From: Enterococcaceae bacterium OF42-14pH9A
GTDB lineage: Bacteria; Bacillota; Bacilli; Lactobacillales; Enterococcaceae
Assembly: GCA_027692465.1 (NCBI GenBank)
Contig: JAQEYU010000001.1
Coordinates: forward strand, 815,338 to 879,337
DNA length: 64,000 bases
Direction of reading: 5' to 3'
A model generated the notes under the pieces. It saw only the letters and a list, made by a program, of their open reading frames with translations, was not told the origin of the DNA and did not search any database. Below, in pieces: positions 12,991-21,788 of the stretch (positions are counted from its first letter, which is position 1; each line of letters starts with the position of its first letter). The position numbers and the translations under genes are program-made.

Positions 12991-13152
12991 AGGGCGTGTC
13001 TGAAAACTCTGGGGGAATCCAGATTTTTGCGGACTTTTTGCCGAAATCAAGGAGTAAAGCGCAGCTTATGTGTTGCATAAGCGAGCATTTACGACGTAGA
13101 TTGCGGTGAAAAGGACCAAAATATCTGCCACTGGAGTTTTCAGACACGCCCT
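12991..13152. repeat. Dispersed inverted-repeat element, family R copy 1 (type copy)
   Basis: This 162-bp non-coding element has perfect 19-bp inverted ends (12991-13009 and 13134-13152, starting AGGGCGTGTCTGAAAA). The interior contains the shared blocks GCGGACTTTTTGCCG, CAAGGAGTAAAGCGCAGC and AAAGGACCAAAATATCTGCC. Clear relatives lie at 32399-32558, 41745-41903 and 52641-52797, and a shortened one at 44241-44322. It resembles a miniature inverted-repeat transposable element or an enterococcal intergenic repeat; no transposase is nearby. Confidence 0.8.
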
Positions 13153-13153
13153 A

Positions 13154-13197
13154 AAATAGAGGTGGCGGCTTATTCAGCCTCCACCTCTATTTTTGTT
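13154..13197. terminator. Bidirectional terminator between GH35 and gntR
   Basis: AAATAGAGGTGG (13154-13165) pairs with CCACCTCTATTT (13181-13192). The plus-strand side ends in ATTTTTGTTTTG, which suits GH35; on the minus strand it overlaps the last codons of gntR. Confidence 0.8.
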
Positions 13198-13877
13198 TTG
13201 AAATATTTCCAATGCTTATAACTGACAATATACTCTGCGACACTGTGATCCGGCAAAAACGTGTGTTTGACCTGCTTGACAGCCGGTTCCCGAAAGCTCA
13301 AATGCAGCAGATTCAAAATCTGCGGCTCATCCGGAAAGACGATTTCATTGGTTTCCACCGATGCCAGCGAAAACAAATCAATCCCAAAGTCTTTTCTGAT
13401 CCGCTCGTAAACACTGGCATAATGAGTCAGGTCCTGGCTCAACGGCTCTTTGACAAGGGTCCGCGGCAGGTGGGTGATGTGTAACAGAAACGGGGTATCT
13501 TCGAAATAACGGACCCGCACGATCTTATAATAAGCCGACGTTTCCGGCAAGCCCAGCTCCGCCAAAATCTCCGGTTTTTGTTCCAAAGTGATCGATAAGA
13601 CCGCCACGCGCTCCGTGTCGATTGTATGGAGTTCGATATCGGAAAATTTGACGCTTTGGGAAACTTTCGCCTTGGAAACAAAGGTCCCCTTGCCCTGGAT
13701 GCGATACAGATAACCCGCTGCAGTCAGCTCATTTAAGGCCTTGACTGCGGTAATCGAGCTGACTGCATATTTACGTTTGATATCCGCTTCGGAATAAAAC
13801 TTATCCCCCGGTGTAAAAGTGTGATTTTTGATTTCTGCCAACAGATCCTGCTTGATCTGCTCATATTTTGGTAACAC
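13170..13877 (-). CDS. GntR-family regulator with UTRA domain
   Basis: This is a DNA-binding sugar regulator of 235 residues. The N-terminal GntR winged helix (about 1-68) has KYAVSSITAVKALNELTAAG and IQGKGTFVS. The UTRA effector domain fills about 90-230. UTRA regulators usually release DNA on binding a sugar phosphate. The start is a GTG at 13877 with GGGAGG 8 bases upstream. Lying between the GH88-GH35 operon and the PTS operon, it most likely controls both, as the shared motif at 9990, 13915 and 14277-14301 suggests. Its effector, perhaps a galactosyl-hexosamine phosphate, is unknown. Confidence 0.87.
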   Translation of the reverse strand: MLPKYEQIKQDLLAEIKNHTFTPGDKFYSEADIKRKYAVSSITAVKALNELTAAGYLYRIQGKGTFVSKAKVSQSVKFSDIELHTIDTERVAVLSITLEQKPEILAELGLPETSAYYKIVRVRYFEDTPFLLHITHLPRTLVKEPLSQDLTHYASVYERIRKDFGIDLFSLASVETNEIVFPDEPQILNLLHLSFREPAVKQVKHTFLPDHSVAEYIVSYKHWKYFKTKIEVEAE

Positions 13878-13914
13878 GATGACGGCCTCCCTCTGTACTG
13901 CTCATACAGCAAGG

Positions 13915-13926
13915 ATAACATGTCAA
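13915..13926 (-). promoter_or_regulatory. Candidate operator upstream of gntR
   Basis: On the minus strand TTGACATGTTAT matches the motif TTRAYAYGTTAW seen at the other two promoters of the island. It lies 38 bases upstream of the GTG start and suggests autoregulation. The rest of the 13878-14232 gap shows no gene or other signal. Confidence 0.5.
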
Positions 13927-14232
13927 GTTACCACATGCAATTTTAAATGCCGCTCTCCTCTCAGCTTGTGAAAGTCTGGACAGTCAATCTCGACAGTCAG
14001 AAACCTTTTTTCGGCAGCCTTCCCGCTCATGGGTCACCGCATAATTTATTGAACAACACAAGTGTAAGAATTTTTCCGGAGAGAGCAGTTGCTTTAAAAA
14101 GCGACCCGCTACCGATGACAGCGATTCCTAAAATATAAAAGCCTTTAGGAGACTCGGGAAGTCAATTTTTCAATTCAGCAGCAGGGTAAGAGAAATTTCT
14201 CCAGAAAAAATATAATATATTAAGAGGTTAGG

Positions 14233-14301
14233 TTTACTTAGAATAAAAGATGTGATATAGTGAACACGTTCGAAAGATGATATGTTAAGTTGATACGTTA
14301 T
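14233..14301 (+). promoter_or_regulatory. Promoter and tandem operators of the PTS operon
   Basis: TTTACT (14233-14238), a 17-bp spacer and TATAGT (14256-14261) form the promoter. Downstream lie ATGATATGTTAA (14277-14288) and TTGATACGTTAT (14290-14301), plus a weaker copy TGAACACGTTCG (14261-14272) at the start point. These match the motif of the GH88 promoter. Confidence 0.62.
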
Positions 14302-14314
14302 TGGAGGGAACAAG

Positions 14315-15250
14315 ATGAAAAACATCGTATTGGTGAGTCATGGTGATATGGCTGCCGGTGTCAAAGCCAGCCTTGAGATGATCGTCGGTCGTCAAGACCA
14401 GGTTCACGTCGTCTCATTGCGACCTGACGGAGATGACCGGCAATTCGCTGCTGATCTGCAGGAGAAAATGAAAACCCTTTACGGGCCGACATTGATCCTT
14501 GCCGATTTATTGGGCGGCACGCCGGGAAACGTTTCGTTGAAGCAATATTTGGAAAATGAAGAGGTTCAGATCATCAGCGGGCTGTCTCTGCCGTTGGTCA
14601 TGGAAGCAGCTTTGAATCCGAATGCGACGGTGAGCGAACTGATTGCCACCGGACGCAGCGGCATTTCTGATCTCAAACAGGCACTGACTGCTGTCGAGCC
14701 GACAAATACGGAAACGGCTCCTGCAAATGCGGAGGAAGACCTGTCTCAATACACAGACTATGCCGGGAAGGCCAATATCGTCAATGTCCGTATCGACGAG
14801 CGCTTGATCCACGGTCAAGTAGCCGGTATCTGGTCCACCAGCCTCAACACCCAGCGAATCATCGTCATCAATGACGAAGCGGCTGCTGATCCTCTGCAAA
14901 AGTCGTCCTTGCGCATGGCTGCCCCTTCTTCGATGCGTTTGTCCGTCTTACCGGTAGCCACTGCCGCCCGCAATGTCGAAAGCGGCAAATACGGCAAGCA
15001 ACGCATTTTCCTGTTGTTCAAAAACCCAACTGACGTGCTGCGTTATCTGGAAAGCGGCGGGACCTTGGCCACAGTCAATGTCGGAAACATGAGCTACAAA
15101 GACGGTACCAGAGAAGTCACCAAGAGTATTCAGGTGACCGCAGCGGAAGAAGAAGTTTTCAAGTCTATCGACCAGCGCAACGTCAAAATAACCGCTCAAT
15201 TAGTTCCTAATGACCCAGTCGTCGATTTCATGCAAAAATTGAATCACTAA
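14315..15250 (+). CDS. PTS EIIA-EIIB fusion, mannose/galactosamine family
   Basis: This cytoplasmic phosphotransfer protein of 311 residues moves phosphate from HPr to incoming sugar. The N-terminal EIIA domain (1-130) carries the phospho-histidine H9 in LVSHGDMAAG. After a Thr/Glu/Ala-rich linker (about 128-145), the EIIB domain (about 150-311) has H166 in RIDERLIHGQVAG. The order A then B in one chain is as in the E. coli ManX type; many GAG or galactosamine systems instead have separate A and B proteins. It is followed at 13 bases by EIIC. The ribosome site GGAGGG is 9 bases upstream of the ATG. Confidence 0.9.
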   Translation: MKNIVLVSHGDMAAGVKASLEMIVGRQDQVHVVSLRPDGDDRQFAADLQEKMKTLYGPTLILADLLGGTPGNVSLKQYLENEEVQIISGLSLPLVMEAALNPNATVSELIATGRSGISDLKQALTAVEPTNTETAPANAEEDLSQYTDYAGKANIVNVRIDERLIHGQVAGIWSTSLNTQRIIVINDEAAADPLQKSSLRMAAPSSMRLSVLPVATAARNVESGKYGKQRIFLLFKNPTDVLRYLESGGTLATVNVGNMSYKDGTREVTKSIQVTAAEEEVFKSIDQRNVKITAQLVPNDPVVDFMQKLNH

Positions 15251-15263
15251 GGAGGAAACGAGT

Positions 15264-16061
15264 ATGCATTTAGCTGCTTATCAAATCATTCTTATTACCA
15301 TCTATGCTTTTATTGCTATTAACGATTCATTTATTTCCAACACACTGACCCAACCGGCGATTGCCGGAATGATCTCCGGTCTAATCATGGGAGACTTAAA
15401 AACCGGCCTGATGGTGGGCGGGACCCTGCAATTGATGCGCCTGGGGATTGCCGCATTCGGGGGTGCTTCGGTACCGGATTACTTTACCGGCGCAGTCTTA
15501 GGTACAGCCTTTGCCGTCATCTCCGGTAAAGGAGCTGAATACGGTATCGGACTGGCAGTACCGGTATCTCTGCTGATGCTGCAACTGGACGTCGTGGCTC
15601 GCTTCTCCAATGTCTTCTTGCTGCACCGGGTAGACAAAGCCATCGAAAACATGCAGATCAAACGCATCCCGCGACTGGTATTATCAGGATCCGTCTTGTG
15701 GGGCTTGTCTCGAGCAATTCCAATTCTCTTGATGCTGTTGGCCGGAGATGCAGTGGTCACTACCCTCACCAACAACATGCCGGAATGGCTGATGAACGGA
15801 TTGAAAACTGCCGGTGGCGTGATGCCGGTCGTTGGTATCGGTATTTTGTTGCGTTACTTGCCGACCAAACAATACATTCCCTATCTTCTGGTAGGTTTCT
15901 TCCTGGCGGCTTATCTGCAAGTTCCAATGCTGGGTGTTTCCATCATTGGTGTCGTAGCAGCAATGATCGTCTTCTCCCACGATAAAGAAAAGAATAACAA
16001 TAATACTCAAACTGTCACAACTGCAGGAAGCTTTGAAGGAGGCATCGACGGCGATGAATGA
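15264..16061 (+). CDS. PTS EIIC, mannose/galactosamine family
   Basis: This integral membrane subunit of 265 residues forms the sugar channel with EIID. It is hydrophobic almost throughout. It has the family segment GLIMGDLKTGLMVGGTLQLM near 33-52 and AFGGASVPDY after it. The ribosome site AAGGAGG precedes the ATG at 15264. The hydrophilic tail (about 243-265) overlaps the start of EIID by 8 bases. Substrate inferred from context: a galactose- or uronate-containing disaccharide or hexosamine. Confidence 0.9.
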   Translation: MHLAAYQIILITIYAFIAINDSFISNTLTQPAIAGMISGLIMGDLKTGLMVGGTLQLMRLGIAAFGGASVPDYFTGAVLGTAFAVISGKGAEYGIGLAVPVSLLMLQLDVVARFSNVFLLHRVDKAIENMQIKRIPRLVLSGSVLWGLSRAIPILLMLLAGDAVVTTLTNNMPEWLMNGLKTAGGVMPVVGIGILLRYLPTKQYIPYLLVGFFLAAYLQVPMLGVSIIGVVAAMIVFSHDKEKNNNNTQTVTTAGSFEGGIDGDE

Positions 16062-16854
16062 CAAAAAAATAACTAAAAAAGACCTGAATTACATCAGCTG
16101 GCGTTATATTCTGGGCAGTCAGTTGAACTGGAACTATGAACGAATGATGAGCTCCGGTTACCTTTACGGGATTCTGCCTGTTTTGAAAAAACTCTACGGG
16201 GATGACGAAGCCCAATTGCAAGACATGATGCGGGTGCATAACCAATTCTTCAATACCAATGCCATCTTCGGCAACCTGATCATGGGGATCGATGTTGCGA
16301 TTGAAGAACAAGACGGTTACAAAGCCAAAGATACCGTAGCGGCATTGAAAACGGCTTTGATGGGTTCTTTGGCAGGGGTTGGTGATTCGCTTTTCCACGT
16401 AATCTGGGGGACCATCTTCGGTTCCATCGCCGGTACTTTGGCCCAAAGCGGTTCTACCATCGGCTGTATCATCTGGATTTTAGCCAACATCGCATTGCTC
16501 TTTGGTCGTGCGGCACTGCTGCCTCTAGGGTACACACAAGGGGTCAAACTGGTAACAACTTTGAAAAACCAGCTGTCAGCCTTCACCAATGCCGCAACCG
16601 TCCTAGGGGTTACTGTCATCGGTGCGCTGATTCCATCTGTTGTCAAAGCTTCCGTTCCTTTTGTCTATAAAAAAGACGGCGTTGAGCTAGTCATTCAGGA
16701 CACGTTGAATGCCATCTTGCCGGCACTGGTTCCGGTCCTGCTGGTGGCATTGACTTACTGGATGCTGGGTCAGAAAAAACTCAACTCCACGCGGGTTATC
16801 TGGATCATTCTGGTCTTGTCAATCCTGCTGAGCGCATTGGGAATTCTAGCTTAA
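16054..16854 (+). CDS. PTS EIID, mannose/galactosamine family
   Basis: This is the second membrane subunit, 266 residues. The N-terminal part is soluble and typical: WRYILGSQLNWNYERMMSSG and FFNTNAIFGNLIMGIDVAIEE, then MGSLAGVGDSLFHVIWGTIFG leading into the membrane part. The ATG at 16054 is chosen, with AGGAGG 11 bases upstream; a TTG 21 bases earlier is in frame but would include the ribosome site. It is the last gene of the operon. Enzymes for amino-sugar metabolism (deacetylase, isomerase) that usually accompany such systems are absent here. Confidence 0.9.
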   Translation: MNDKKITKKDLNYISWRYILGSQLNWNYERMMSSGYLYGILPVLKKLYGDDEAQLQDMMRVHNQFFNTNAIFGNLIMGIDVAIEEQDGYKAKDTVAALKTALMGSLAGVGDSLFHVIWGTIFGSIAGTLAQSGSTIGCIIWILANIALLFGRAALLPLGYTQGVKLVTTLKNQLSAFTNAATVLGVTVIGALIPSVVKASVPFVYKKDGVELVIQDTLNAILPALVPVLLVALTYWMLGQKKLNSTRVIWIILVLSILLSALGILA

Positions 16855-16861
16855 TATCTTT

Positions 16862-16907
16862 CATACCCACTGTCTGATCTCTGAGGATCGGCAGCGGGTA
16901 TTTTTTT
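16862..16907 (+). terminator. Terminator of the PTS operon
   Basis: ATACCCACTG (16863-16872) pairs with CAGCGGGTAT (16892-16901) with one mismatch and is followed by seven Ts. Confidence 0.88.
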
Positions 16908-17011
16908 ACTGCAAGCTCTAGATCCGAGAAAAATAGCCGCCTGTCAAAAATTGATCCGGCACCCGTATCTCGTCTCCACCAATTTTTTTTTGCCAAAAAC
17001 CGGCCCAGATT

Positions 17012-17039
17012 TTGAATCCTACCCAGCCTTTGTTAGAAT
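17012..17039 (+). promoter_or_regulatory. Promoter of the PNPOx-like gene
   Basis: TTGAAT (17012-17017), a 16-bp spacer and TAGAAT (17034-17039) lie 49 bases before the start codon. Confidence 0.5.
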
Positions 17040-17087
17040 TATCTTAGTGGGAAATCGATTTCACTAATGAATGGAGGAACTGAAGCA

Positions 17088-17567
17088 ATGGAAGAATTCA
17101 ATCAGGCACTGGCCCAGCTGCAGGAAAAGTTCGGAAACAAGGATAATCTGATTGGGCTGTCCACCATCAGTCTGGAGCCAACTCCGGATGGCCGGCCGCA
17201 TCCTGCCGTCCGTTTTGTAGATGCCTATTATGAAGAGGGTGCTTTTTATACAGTGACCTGCGCAACGAGTAGAAAAGTCCAACAGATCATGGCAAATCCG
17301 GCTGTGGCCATCTGTTATGTTGTAGACAGCTTCACTGCAGATGGTCACGGGGAAAATCTCGGCTGGGTCAAAGACAGCAAAAATCAGGCTCTCGCCGCTA
17401 AACTGCGGGAAATTTTTGCCGAATGGTACGACGATGCCAACAACGACGAAGATCCCAACACCTGTATCCTGAAAATCACACTGGACAAAGGGCTGTGGAA
17501 TTTTCCCCATGAAGGAAAATGCACCCTCATCGACTTTGTGGCAAAAGAAGTTGAACACCGCGGTTAG
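17088..17567 (+). CDS. Pyridoxamine 5'-phosphate oxidase-like flavin-binding protein
   Basis: This small protein of 159 residues has the split-barrel fold typical of FMN- or F420-binding PNPOx-like proteins (general stress protein 26 type). Visible segments are PHPAVRFVDAYYEEGAFYTVTC, then TSRKVQQIMANPAVAICYVVD, the usual core in which a substrate test strand is followed by a helix. The function is unknown. The second in-frame ATG at 17088 is taken because GGAGG sits 10 bases before it; the first ATG (17067) has none. It is convergent with the reductase gene and shares a two-way terminator with it. Confidence 0.75.
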   Translation: MEEFNQALAQLQEKFGNKDNLIGLSTISLEPTPDGRPHPAVRFVDAYYEEGAFYTVTCATSRKVQQIMANPAVAICYVVDSFTADGHGENLGWVKDSKNQALAAKLREIFAEWYDDANNDEDPNTCILKITLDKGLWNFPHEGKCTLIDFVAKEVEHRG

Positions 17568-17610
17568 CCGCAGCTTCTTGCCCCTTGTGAAGTCAATAAG
17601 AGCAGGACTA

Positions 17611-17647
17611 ACAAAAAAGCTACGACTGCTTGCGGTCGTGGCTTTTT
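17611..17647. terminator. Bidirectional terminator
   Basis: AAAAAAGCTACGAC and GTCGTGGCTTTTT form a stem with one mismatch around a TGCTTGCG loop, between two convergent genes. Confidence 0.85.
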
Positions 17648-17653
17648 CACATC

Positions 17654-18976
17654 TTATACCAGATAGCTCAAATCACTGGCAATCGTGGGATAACCCATGA
17701 TCATTTTCTCAAAGTCAGCTGCCGTCAATTTTTGTTGAATGCACAAGGTGAGGAAATTGATCATATCATCGGCCCGCTCGCTGAGGACAGAGGCACCGAT
17801 AAGGACTCCCTCGGCATTTTTGACCAGCTTGGCTTTGGAAACAGCCTCGTTCACGCGACGATAGGTGAACCAATTGGTAAGGTCCAGATATTTTTCTGTT
17901 TCCCCAGCTTTCGAGTCGGCAATCATTTGGCTGGTCTCCGCCAATTTAGGCGAGCCATAGACGATGGTCGGAATCAAAGGATAGTCGATTGCGGCTGCCT
18001 TCCCTAAGATGCGGGAAGCCACGTAACTGCCTTCAAACGTAGCAACCGGTGTCAATTTCGGCCGGTGCTTCGCCACGACGTCCCCGCAAGCGTAAATATG
18101 GGGCACATTGGTTTGTAAAAATTCATCGACTGCGACACCGCCGCGATTGACTGCCACCCCCGCTTTTTCCAAGTCCAACCCCTCCAAATTAGGGATTCGG
18201 CCAGTAGCCGCCACGACATAATCGGCCGTGTAGCTTTTTTCGCCCGCCGTCAGCAGCTGAAGGCGATTTTCAGCAACAACACGTGCAGCAGTGATTGCCG
18301 TATCCCAGACAAAGGTAATCCCCTGGGCTGTCATCTGAGCTGTCATTTCCTGTACCAACTGCTCATCGAAGGCTCTCAACGGTCGGCTGTTGTGGTGGAC
18401 GATCGTGACTTGGCTGCCGCAAGTCGCTGCAATCGTTGCCAGTTCGAAGGTGATATACCCCGCTCCCAGAAAGATCATTTCTCGCGGCAGCTCTGGCAAA
18501 GACAGAAAGTCGGTACTCGTATGAAGGTACTCGGCACCGGGTATCGCTGGCAGATTAGGACGCTGGCCGGTAGCGATCACGATGTCTTTTGCCTGCAGCT
18601 GTCTTGAGCCGACTTGCAGGGTATCTTGACTGACAAAGGCCGCTTGTCCTTTGACCGTTTCGATTCCGGCCGCATTGAGACTTCCTTGAAAACTTTTCGG
18701 CGCCGGATCAGTGAAGGTTTTTTTGAAGGCCATCAGTTGCGGCCAATCTATTTTGGGCAGTCCCGCGAAACCTTTACCCTGCAGCTGCCGTATTTGGGTC
18801 TTGGCCTCGACCGCCCCGATCAATACCTTTTTGGGATCACAGCCGCGATTGGGGCAGGTTCCGCCCCACAAATCCATTTCTACCACTGCGACTTTCTTGC
18901 CGGCACTTTGCAGGGCCTCGGCACAAGCCATCCCTCCGACTCCGGAACCGATCACGATTACATCAAATTTTTCCAT
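17654..18976 (-). CDS. FAD-dependent pyridine nucleotide-disulfide oxidoreductase
   Basis: This is a flavoprotein disulfide reductase of 440 residues, in the family of glutathione reductase, lipoamide dehydrogenase and mercuric reductase. It has the FAD-binding Rossmann motif VIGSGVGGMACAEAL (8-22), the redox-active CxxxxC in GGTCPNRGCDPKK, a second dinucleotide motif FLGAGYITFELA, and CGDVVA near the FAD ribityl site. The C-terminal dimer domain lacks the His-x-x-x-x-Glu pair used by classical reductases, as far as I can see, so the substrate may be unusual. The ATG at 18976 follows AGGAGG; it is 52 bases behind the ABC ATPase gene and probably in the same operon. The substrate cannot be read from sequence. 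Confidence 0.85.
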   Translation of the reverse strand: MEKFDVIVIGSGVGGMACAEALQSAGKKVAVVEMDLWGGTCPNRGCDPKKVLIGAVEAKTQIRQLQGKGFAGLPKIDWPQLMAFKKTFTDPAPKSFQGSLNAAGIETVKGQAAFVSQDTLQVGSRQLQAKDIVIATGQRPNLPAIPGAEYLHTSTDFLSLPELPREMIFLGAGYITFELATIAATCGSQVTIVHHNSRPLRAFDEQLVQEMTAQMTAQGITFVWDTAITAARVVAENRLQLLTAGEKSYTADYVVAATGRIPNLEGLDLEKAGVAVNRGGVAVDEFLQTNVPHIYACGDVVAKHRPKLTPVATFEGSYVASRILGKAAAIDYPLIPTIVYGSPKLAETSQMIADSKAGETEKYLDLTNWFTYRRVNEAVSKAKLVKNAEGVLIGASVLSERADDMINFLTLCIQQKLTAADFEKMIMGYPTIASDLSYLV

Positions 18977-19028
18977 TTTAAGTCCTCCTGTCTCCGTATA
19001 TGAAAGAGCAGCCACTCTGCCTTTTGGT

Positions 19029-20048
19029 TTATTCCTGTTCTGCCAGATAAGCAAATACTGCCTGACGGGTTAAAATCCCCTTGATCCGGCTGTTGCGCTG
19101 CTGCTCACTGGTACTGTCGGGAACAGCTTCCACGACAGCTACCCGATCAAATTCCGCCAGCAGTAAAAAGACCTGTGCCAAATTATCCGTCAACCGACAA
19201 TGAGGCAGGCCCCGGGTCTGAAGGGCAGCAGGCTCCGTCAGTAACCGATCTGCCAAACAGCTGATCTTTGTCTGATAAATTCCGGCCGGACTATCCGGAT
19301 TGCCACTCTCCGATCCGCTGCTCCGTTCTTGGAAGAATTCCCGGATAAAGTCTTCCGCCGGCTCCCTCAGCAGTTGTTCCGGCGTATCAACCTGCAAAAG
19401 CCGGCCCTCTTTCATTACGGCGATGCGATCACCTAATTTTACTGCTTCTTCCATATTATGAGTCACAAAAACCACCGTCGTGCCCAGTTTGGCGTGAAGA
19501 TCCAAGACCAGCTCCTGGAGATCATTTCGGGAAATGGGATCCAGTGCACTGAAGGGTTCATCCATCAAAATGACCTCAGGATCGGCGGCAATCGCCCGCA
19601 AAATACCGATCCGCTGCTGCTCACCACCGGATAATTCCGCCGGCAGCCGCTTGCGGTAAAGTTCCGGATCCAAGCCGACACTGGCCAACAACCGATCCGT
19701 TTCCTGCCGCTGTTTTTCTTTGGGCCAGCCCACCATCTCCGGAATCACCATGATATTTTGAGCGACAGTCATCGTAGGAAACAACGCGATCTGCTGCAGA
19801 ACATAGCCCATCTGCCAGCGAACTTTACGAAGGTCATACTCTGACAGTGGCCGGTCCTTGTAATAAATCATTCCTCTTGTCGGTTGTGACAGACCGTTAA
19901 TCATTTTCAGGGTACTGGTCTTGCCGCTTCCGGAAGGTCCCACCAAAACAAAGATCTCCCCTTTTTCGATACTGAAACTCAGATCCCGGATGATTTCTTT
20001 GTCATCATAGGCTTTCGTGACCTGCTCAAATACGATTTGGGCACTCAT
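19029..20048 (-). CDS. ABC transporter ATPase, OpuCA/EgtV type
   Basis: This is the ATP-hydrolysing subunit (339 residues) of a quaternary-amine-type importer. It has Walker [11 protein letters not shown] (37-46), the signature [14 protein letters not shown], Walker [14 protein letters not shown] and the switch histidine in [10 protein letters not shown]. After residue 240 the tail of about 100 residues is shorter and less regular than the paired CBS domains of OpuCA, so ionic-strength sensing is doubtful. The start codon overlaps the permease stop by 4 bases (ATGA), which shows translational coupling with the preceding gene. Confidence 0.88.
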   Translation of the reverse strand: MSAQIVFEQVTKAYDDKEIIRDLSFSIEKGEIFVLVGPSGSGKTSTLKMINGLSQPTRGMIYYKDRPLSEYDLRKVRWQMGYVLQQIALFPTMTVAQNIMVIPEMVGWPKEKQRQETDRLLASVGLDPELYRKRLPAELSGGEQQRIGILRAIAADPEVILMDEPFSALDPISRNDLQELVLDLHAKLGTTVVFVTHNMEEAVKLGDRIAVMKEGRLLQVDTPEQLLREPAEDFIREFFQERSSGSESGNPDSPAGIYQTKISCLADRLLTEPAALQTRGLPHCRLTDNLAQVFLLLAEFDRVAVVEAVPDSTSEQQRNSRIKGILTRQAVFAYLAEQE

Positions 20049-21586
20049 CGGCTCCCCTCCTTCAGCAATCCGGCTTCTATCAGGAAATTTTTTGCCACTT
20101 CGGCCGGCTCTTTTTTCTCCACATTCACTTGATAATTCAGCTCCACCATCTGATCTTCAGTTATTTTCCCGGCCAATTTAGCCAATGCCTCCACGACTTG
20201 CGGGTGTTCGTCTTTGAAAGCCGCTGTCATTAAAGGTGCCCCTTGATAGGCTGGAAACAGGCCTCGATCATCGGTCAGCGTCACCAGATCATATTGCTTG
20301 ATCTCACTGTCTGTGGAATAGGCGTCAATTAAATTAACGTCGCCGTTATTGATGGCCTGATAGCGCAAGGCCGGCTCCATACTCTGAACTGAAGGGAAAT
20401 CCAGTCCGTAGCTCTTCTTAATCCCCCGATACCCGTCGGAACGATCGATGAATTCCAAGGTAAAGCCGGCCTTGATTTCCGGCTGGATCTGCGCCAAATC
20501 AGAAATTTTCGTGATTCCGTTGGCTTGGGCGAAGTCTTTTTTCATGGCCAGTGCATAGGTATTTTCATAGGCCATCGGTTGCAAAAAAGCCATATCGAAC
20601 TGCTCTTTCAATAACTTCGCTGCCTCCTGATAGGTCTCCTCTTGATCCCGCTTTTTATTTTGCTGATCTGCCGGCAGCGTCACGAGACTTTCCAAAACCG
20701 TGCCGCTGAATTCCGGGTAAATGTCTACCTGTCCGTGCTGCAGTGCACTGAAGAGAAAGCTGGTCTTACCGAAATTCGGCTTCAAAGTCACCTGGGCTTC
20801 GGGATCTTCAGCCTCAATCAGCTGCTGATACATATTGATCAGAATATCCGGTTCGGCTCCCAGCTTTCCTGCAATCACAATCGGGGCTTGCGGCTGCAGA
20901 CGGTTGGCATATACTTCATAGCCCCCCAATCCCAACAACAAGATCACCAATGTGACCAGCGTGTAGCGGGGCTTTTGCCGTTGCAAAAAACGAATCAGAG
21001 CGCCGAAAAAAATCGCCAAAAGTGCCGCACTTACTGCGCCAATCAGGGTCAGATCCGGTGAATTCCGATCAATCCCCAATAAAATAAACGTTCCCAGCCC
21101 GCCGGCACCGATCAGCGCCGCCAGTGTAGCCGTCCCGATGATCAGCACAAACGCTGTCCGGATCCCGGAAATAATCACCGGGAGCGCCATCGGCAATTCC
21201 ACTTTTGTCAGCCGCCGCCAACGACTCATCCCGAAGGCTACCGCCGCTTCTTCGATAGAAGGATCGATCTCCGTCAGTCCGATATACGTATTTTGAAAAA
21301 TCGGCAAAAGCGCGTAGATCACCAAGGCAATCAATGCCGGCGCCGTTCCGATCCCCACGAAGGGAATCAGCAGCCCCAATAATGCCAGTGACGGGATTGT
21401 CTGCAGGACACTGGTAAGCTGTAAGACAGCTTCTGCCGCTCTTTTATGGGCAGTCAACCAGATAGCCAGCGGGATAGCGATCGCCATTGCCAGCACCAGC
21501 GCCAATACCGAGATCGTCAAATGCTCAATTGTCGCCTGCAGCAGCTCCTCTTTACGTGATAAAAATGTCGTCCATAATTGTCCCAT
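20045..21586 (-). CDS. ABC importer permease fused to substrate-binding domain (OpuB/C or EgtU type)
   Basis: This 513-residue fusion has a permease half (about 1-215, five or six membrane segments, coupling motif [21 protein letters not shown]) and, after one more membrane segment near 225-245, an extracellular ligand-binding half (about 255-510) of the glycine-betaine/choline type ([40 protein letters not shown]). Such fusions import compatible solutes such as betaine, carnitine or choline; the ergothioneine importer EgtU of pneumococci has the same architecture and length. Which ligand applies is unresolved. The ATG at 21586 is preferred because the longer frame begins with unrelated sequence and GGACGAGG lies just upstream of 21586. 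Confidence 0.86.
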   Translation of the reverse strand: MGQLWTTFLSRKEELLQATIEHLTISVLALVLAMAIAIPLAIWLTAHKRAAEAVLQLTSVLQTIPSLALLGLLIPFVGIGTAPALIALVIYALLPIFQNTYIGLTEIDPSIEEAAVAFGMSRWRRLTKVELPMALPVIISGIRTAFVLIIGTATLAALIGAGGLGTFILLGIDRNSPDLTLIGAVSAALLAIFFGALIRFLQRQKPRYTLVTLVILLLGLGGYEVYANRLQPQAPIVIAGKLGAEPDILINMYQQLIEAEDPEAQVTLKPNFGKTSFLFSALQHGQVDIYPEFSGTVLESLVTLPADQQNKKRDQEETYQEAAKLLKEQFDMAFLQPMAYENTYALAMKKDFAQANGITKISDLAQIQPEIKAGFTLEFIDRSDGYRGIKKSYGLDFPSVQSMEPALRYQAINNGDVNLIDAYSTDSEIKQYDLVTLTDDRGLFPAYQGAPLMTAAFKDEHPQVVEALAKLAGKITEDQMVELNYQVNVEKKEPAEVAKNFLIEAGLLKEGSR

Positions 21587-21683
21587 AACCTCGTCCTTTC
21601 CCTGCCTGAAAAGTTCCGACTCGCAGCAGAAAATGACCGACACGGCTATTTTTCTGCTGATTGTCTGCAATTTCTCCTCTTTC

Positions 21684-21713
21684 AGTATAGAGGGAAGCGG
21701 TCTTTTTCACCAA
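21684..21713 (-). promoter_or_regulatory. Promoter of the ABC importer operon
   Basis: On the minus strand there is TTGGTG (21713-21708), an 18-bp spacer and TATACT (21689-21684), about 97 bases before the permease start. Confidence 0.5.
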
Positions 21714-21788
21714 AGATACGACTGTACGTCACCCTGTAACGGGTACGAGGCGGCACGGCTGCTTTACGGCGGGGACCTCTTTAAAGAC

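Noticed and set aside
12991..13152. Long terminator hairpin behind GH35
   Set aside because: The arms are about 125 bases apart and related copies occur elsewhere; a proper terminator follows at 13154.
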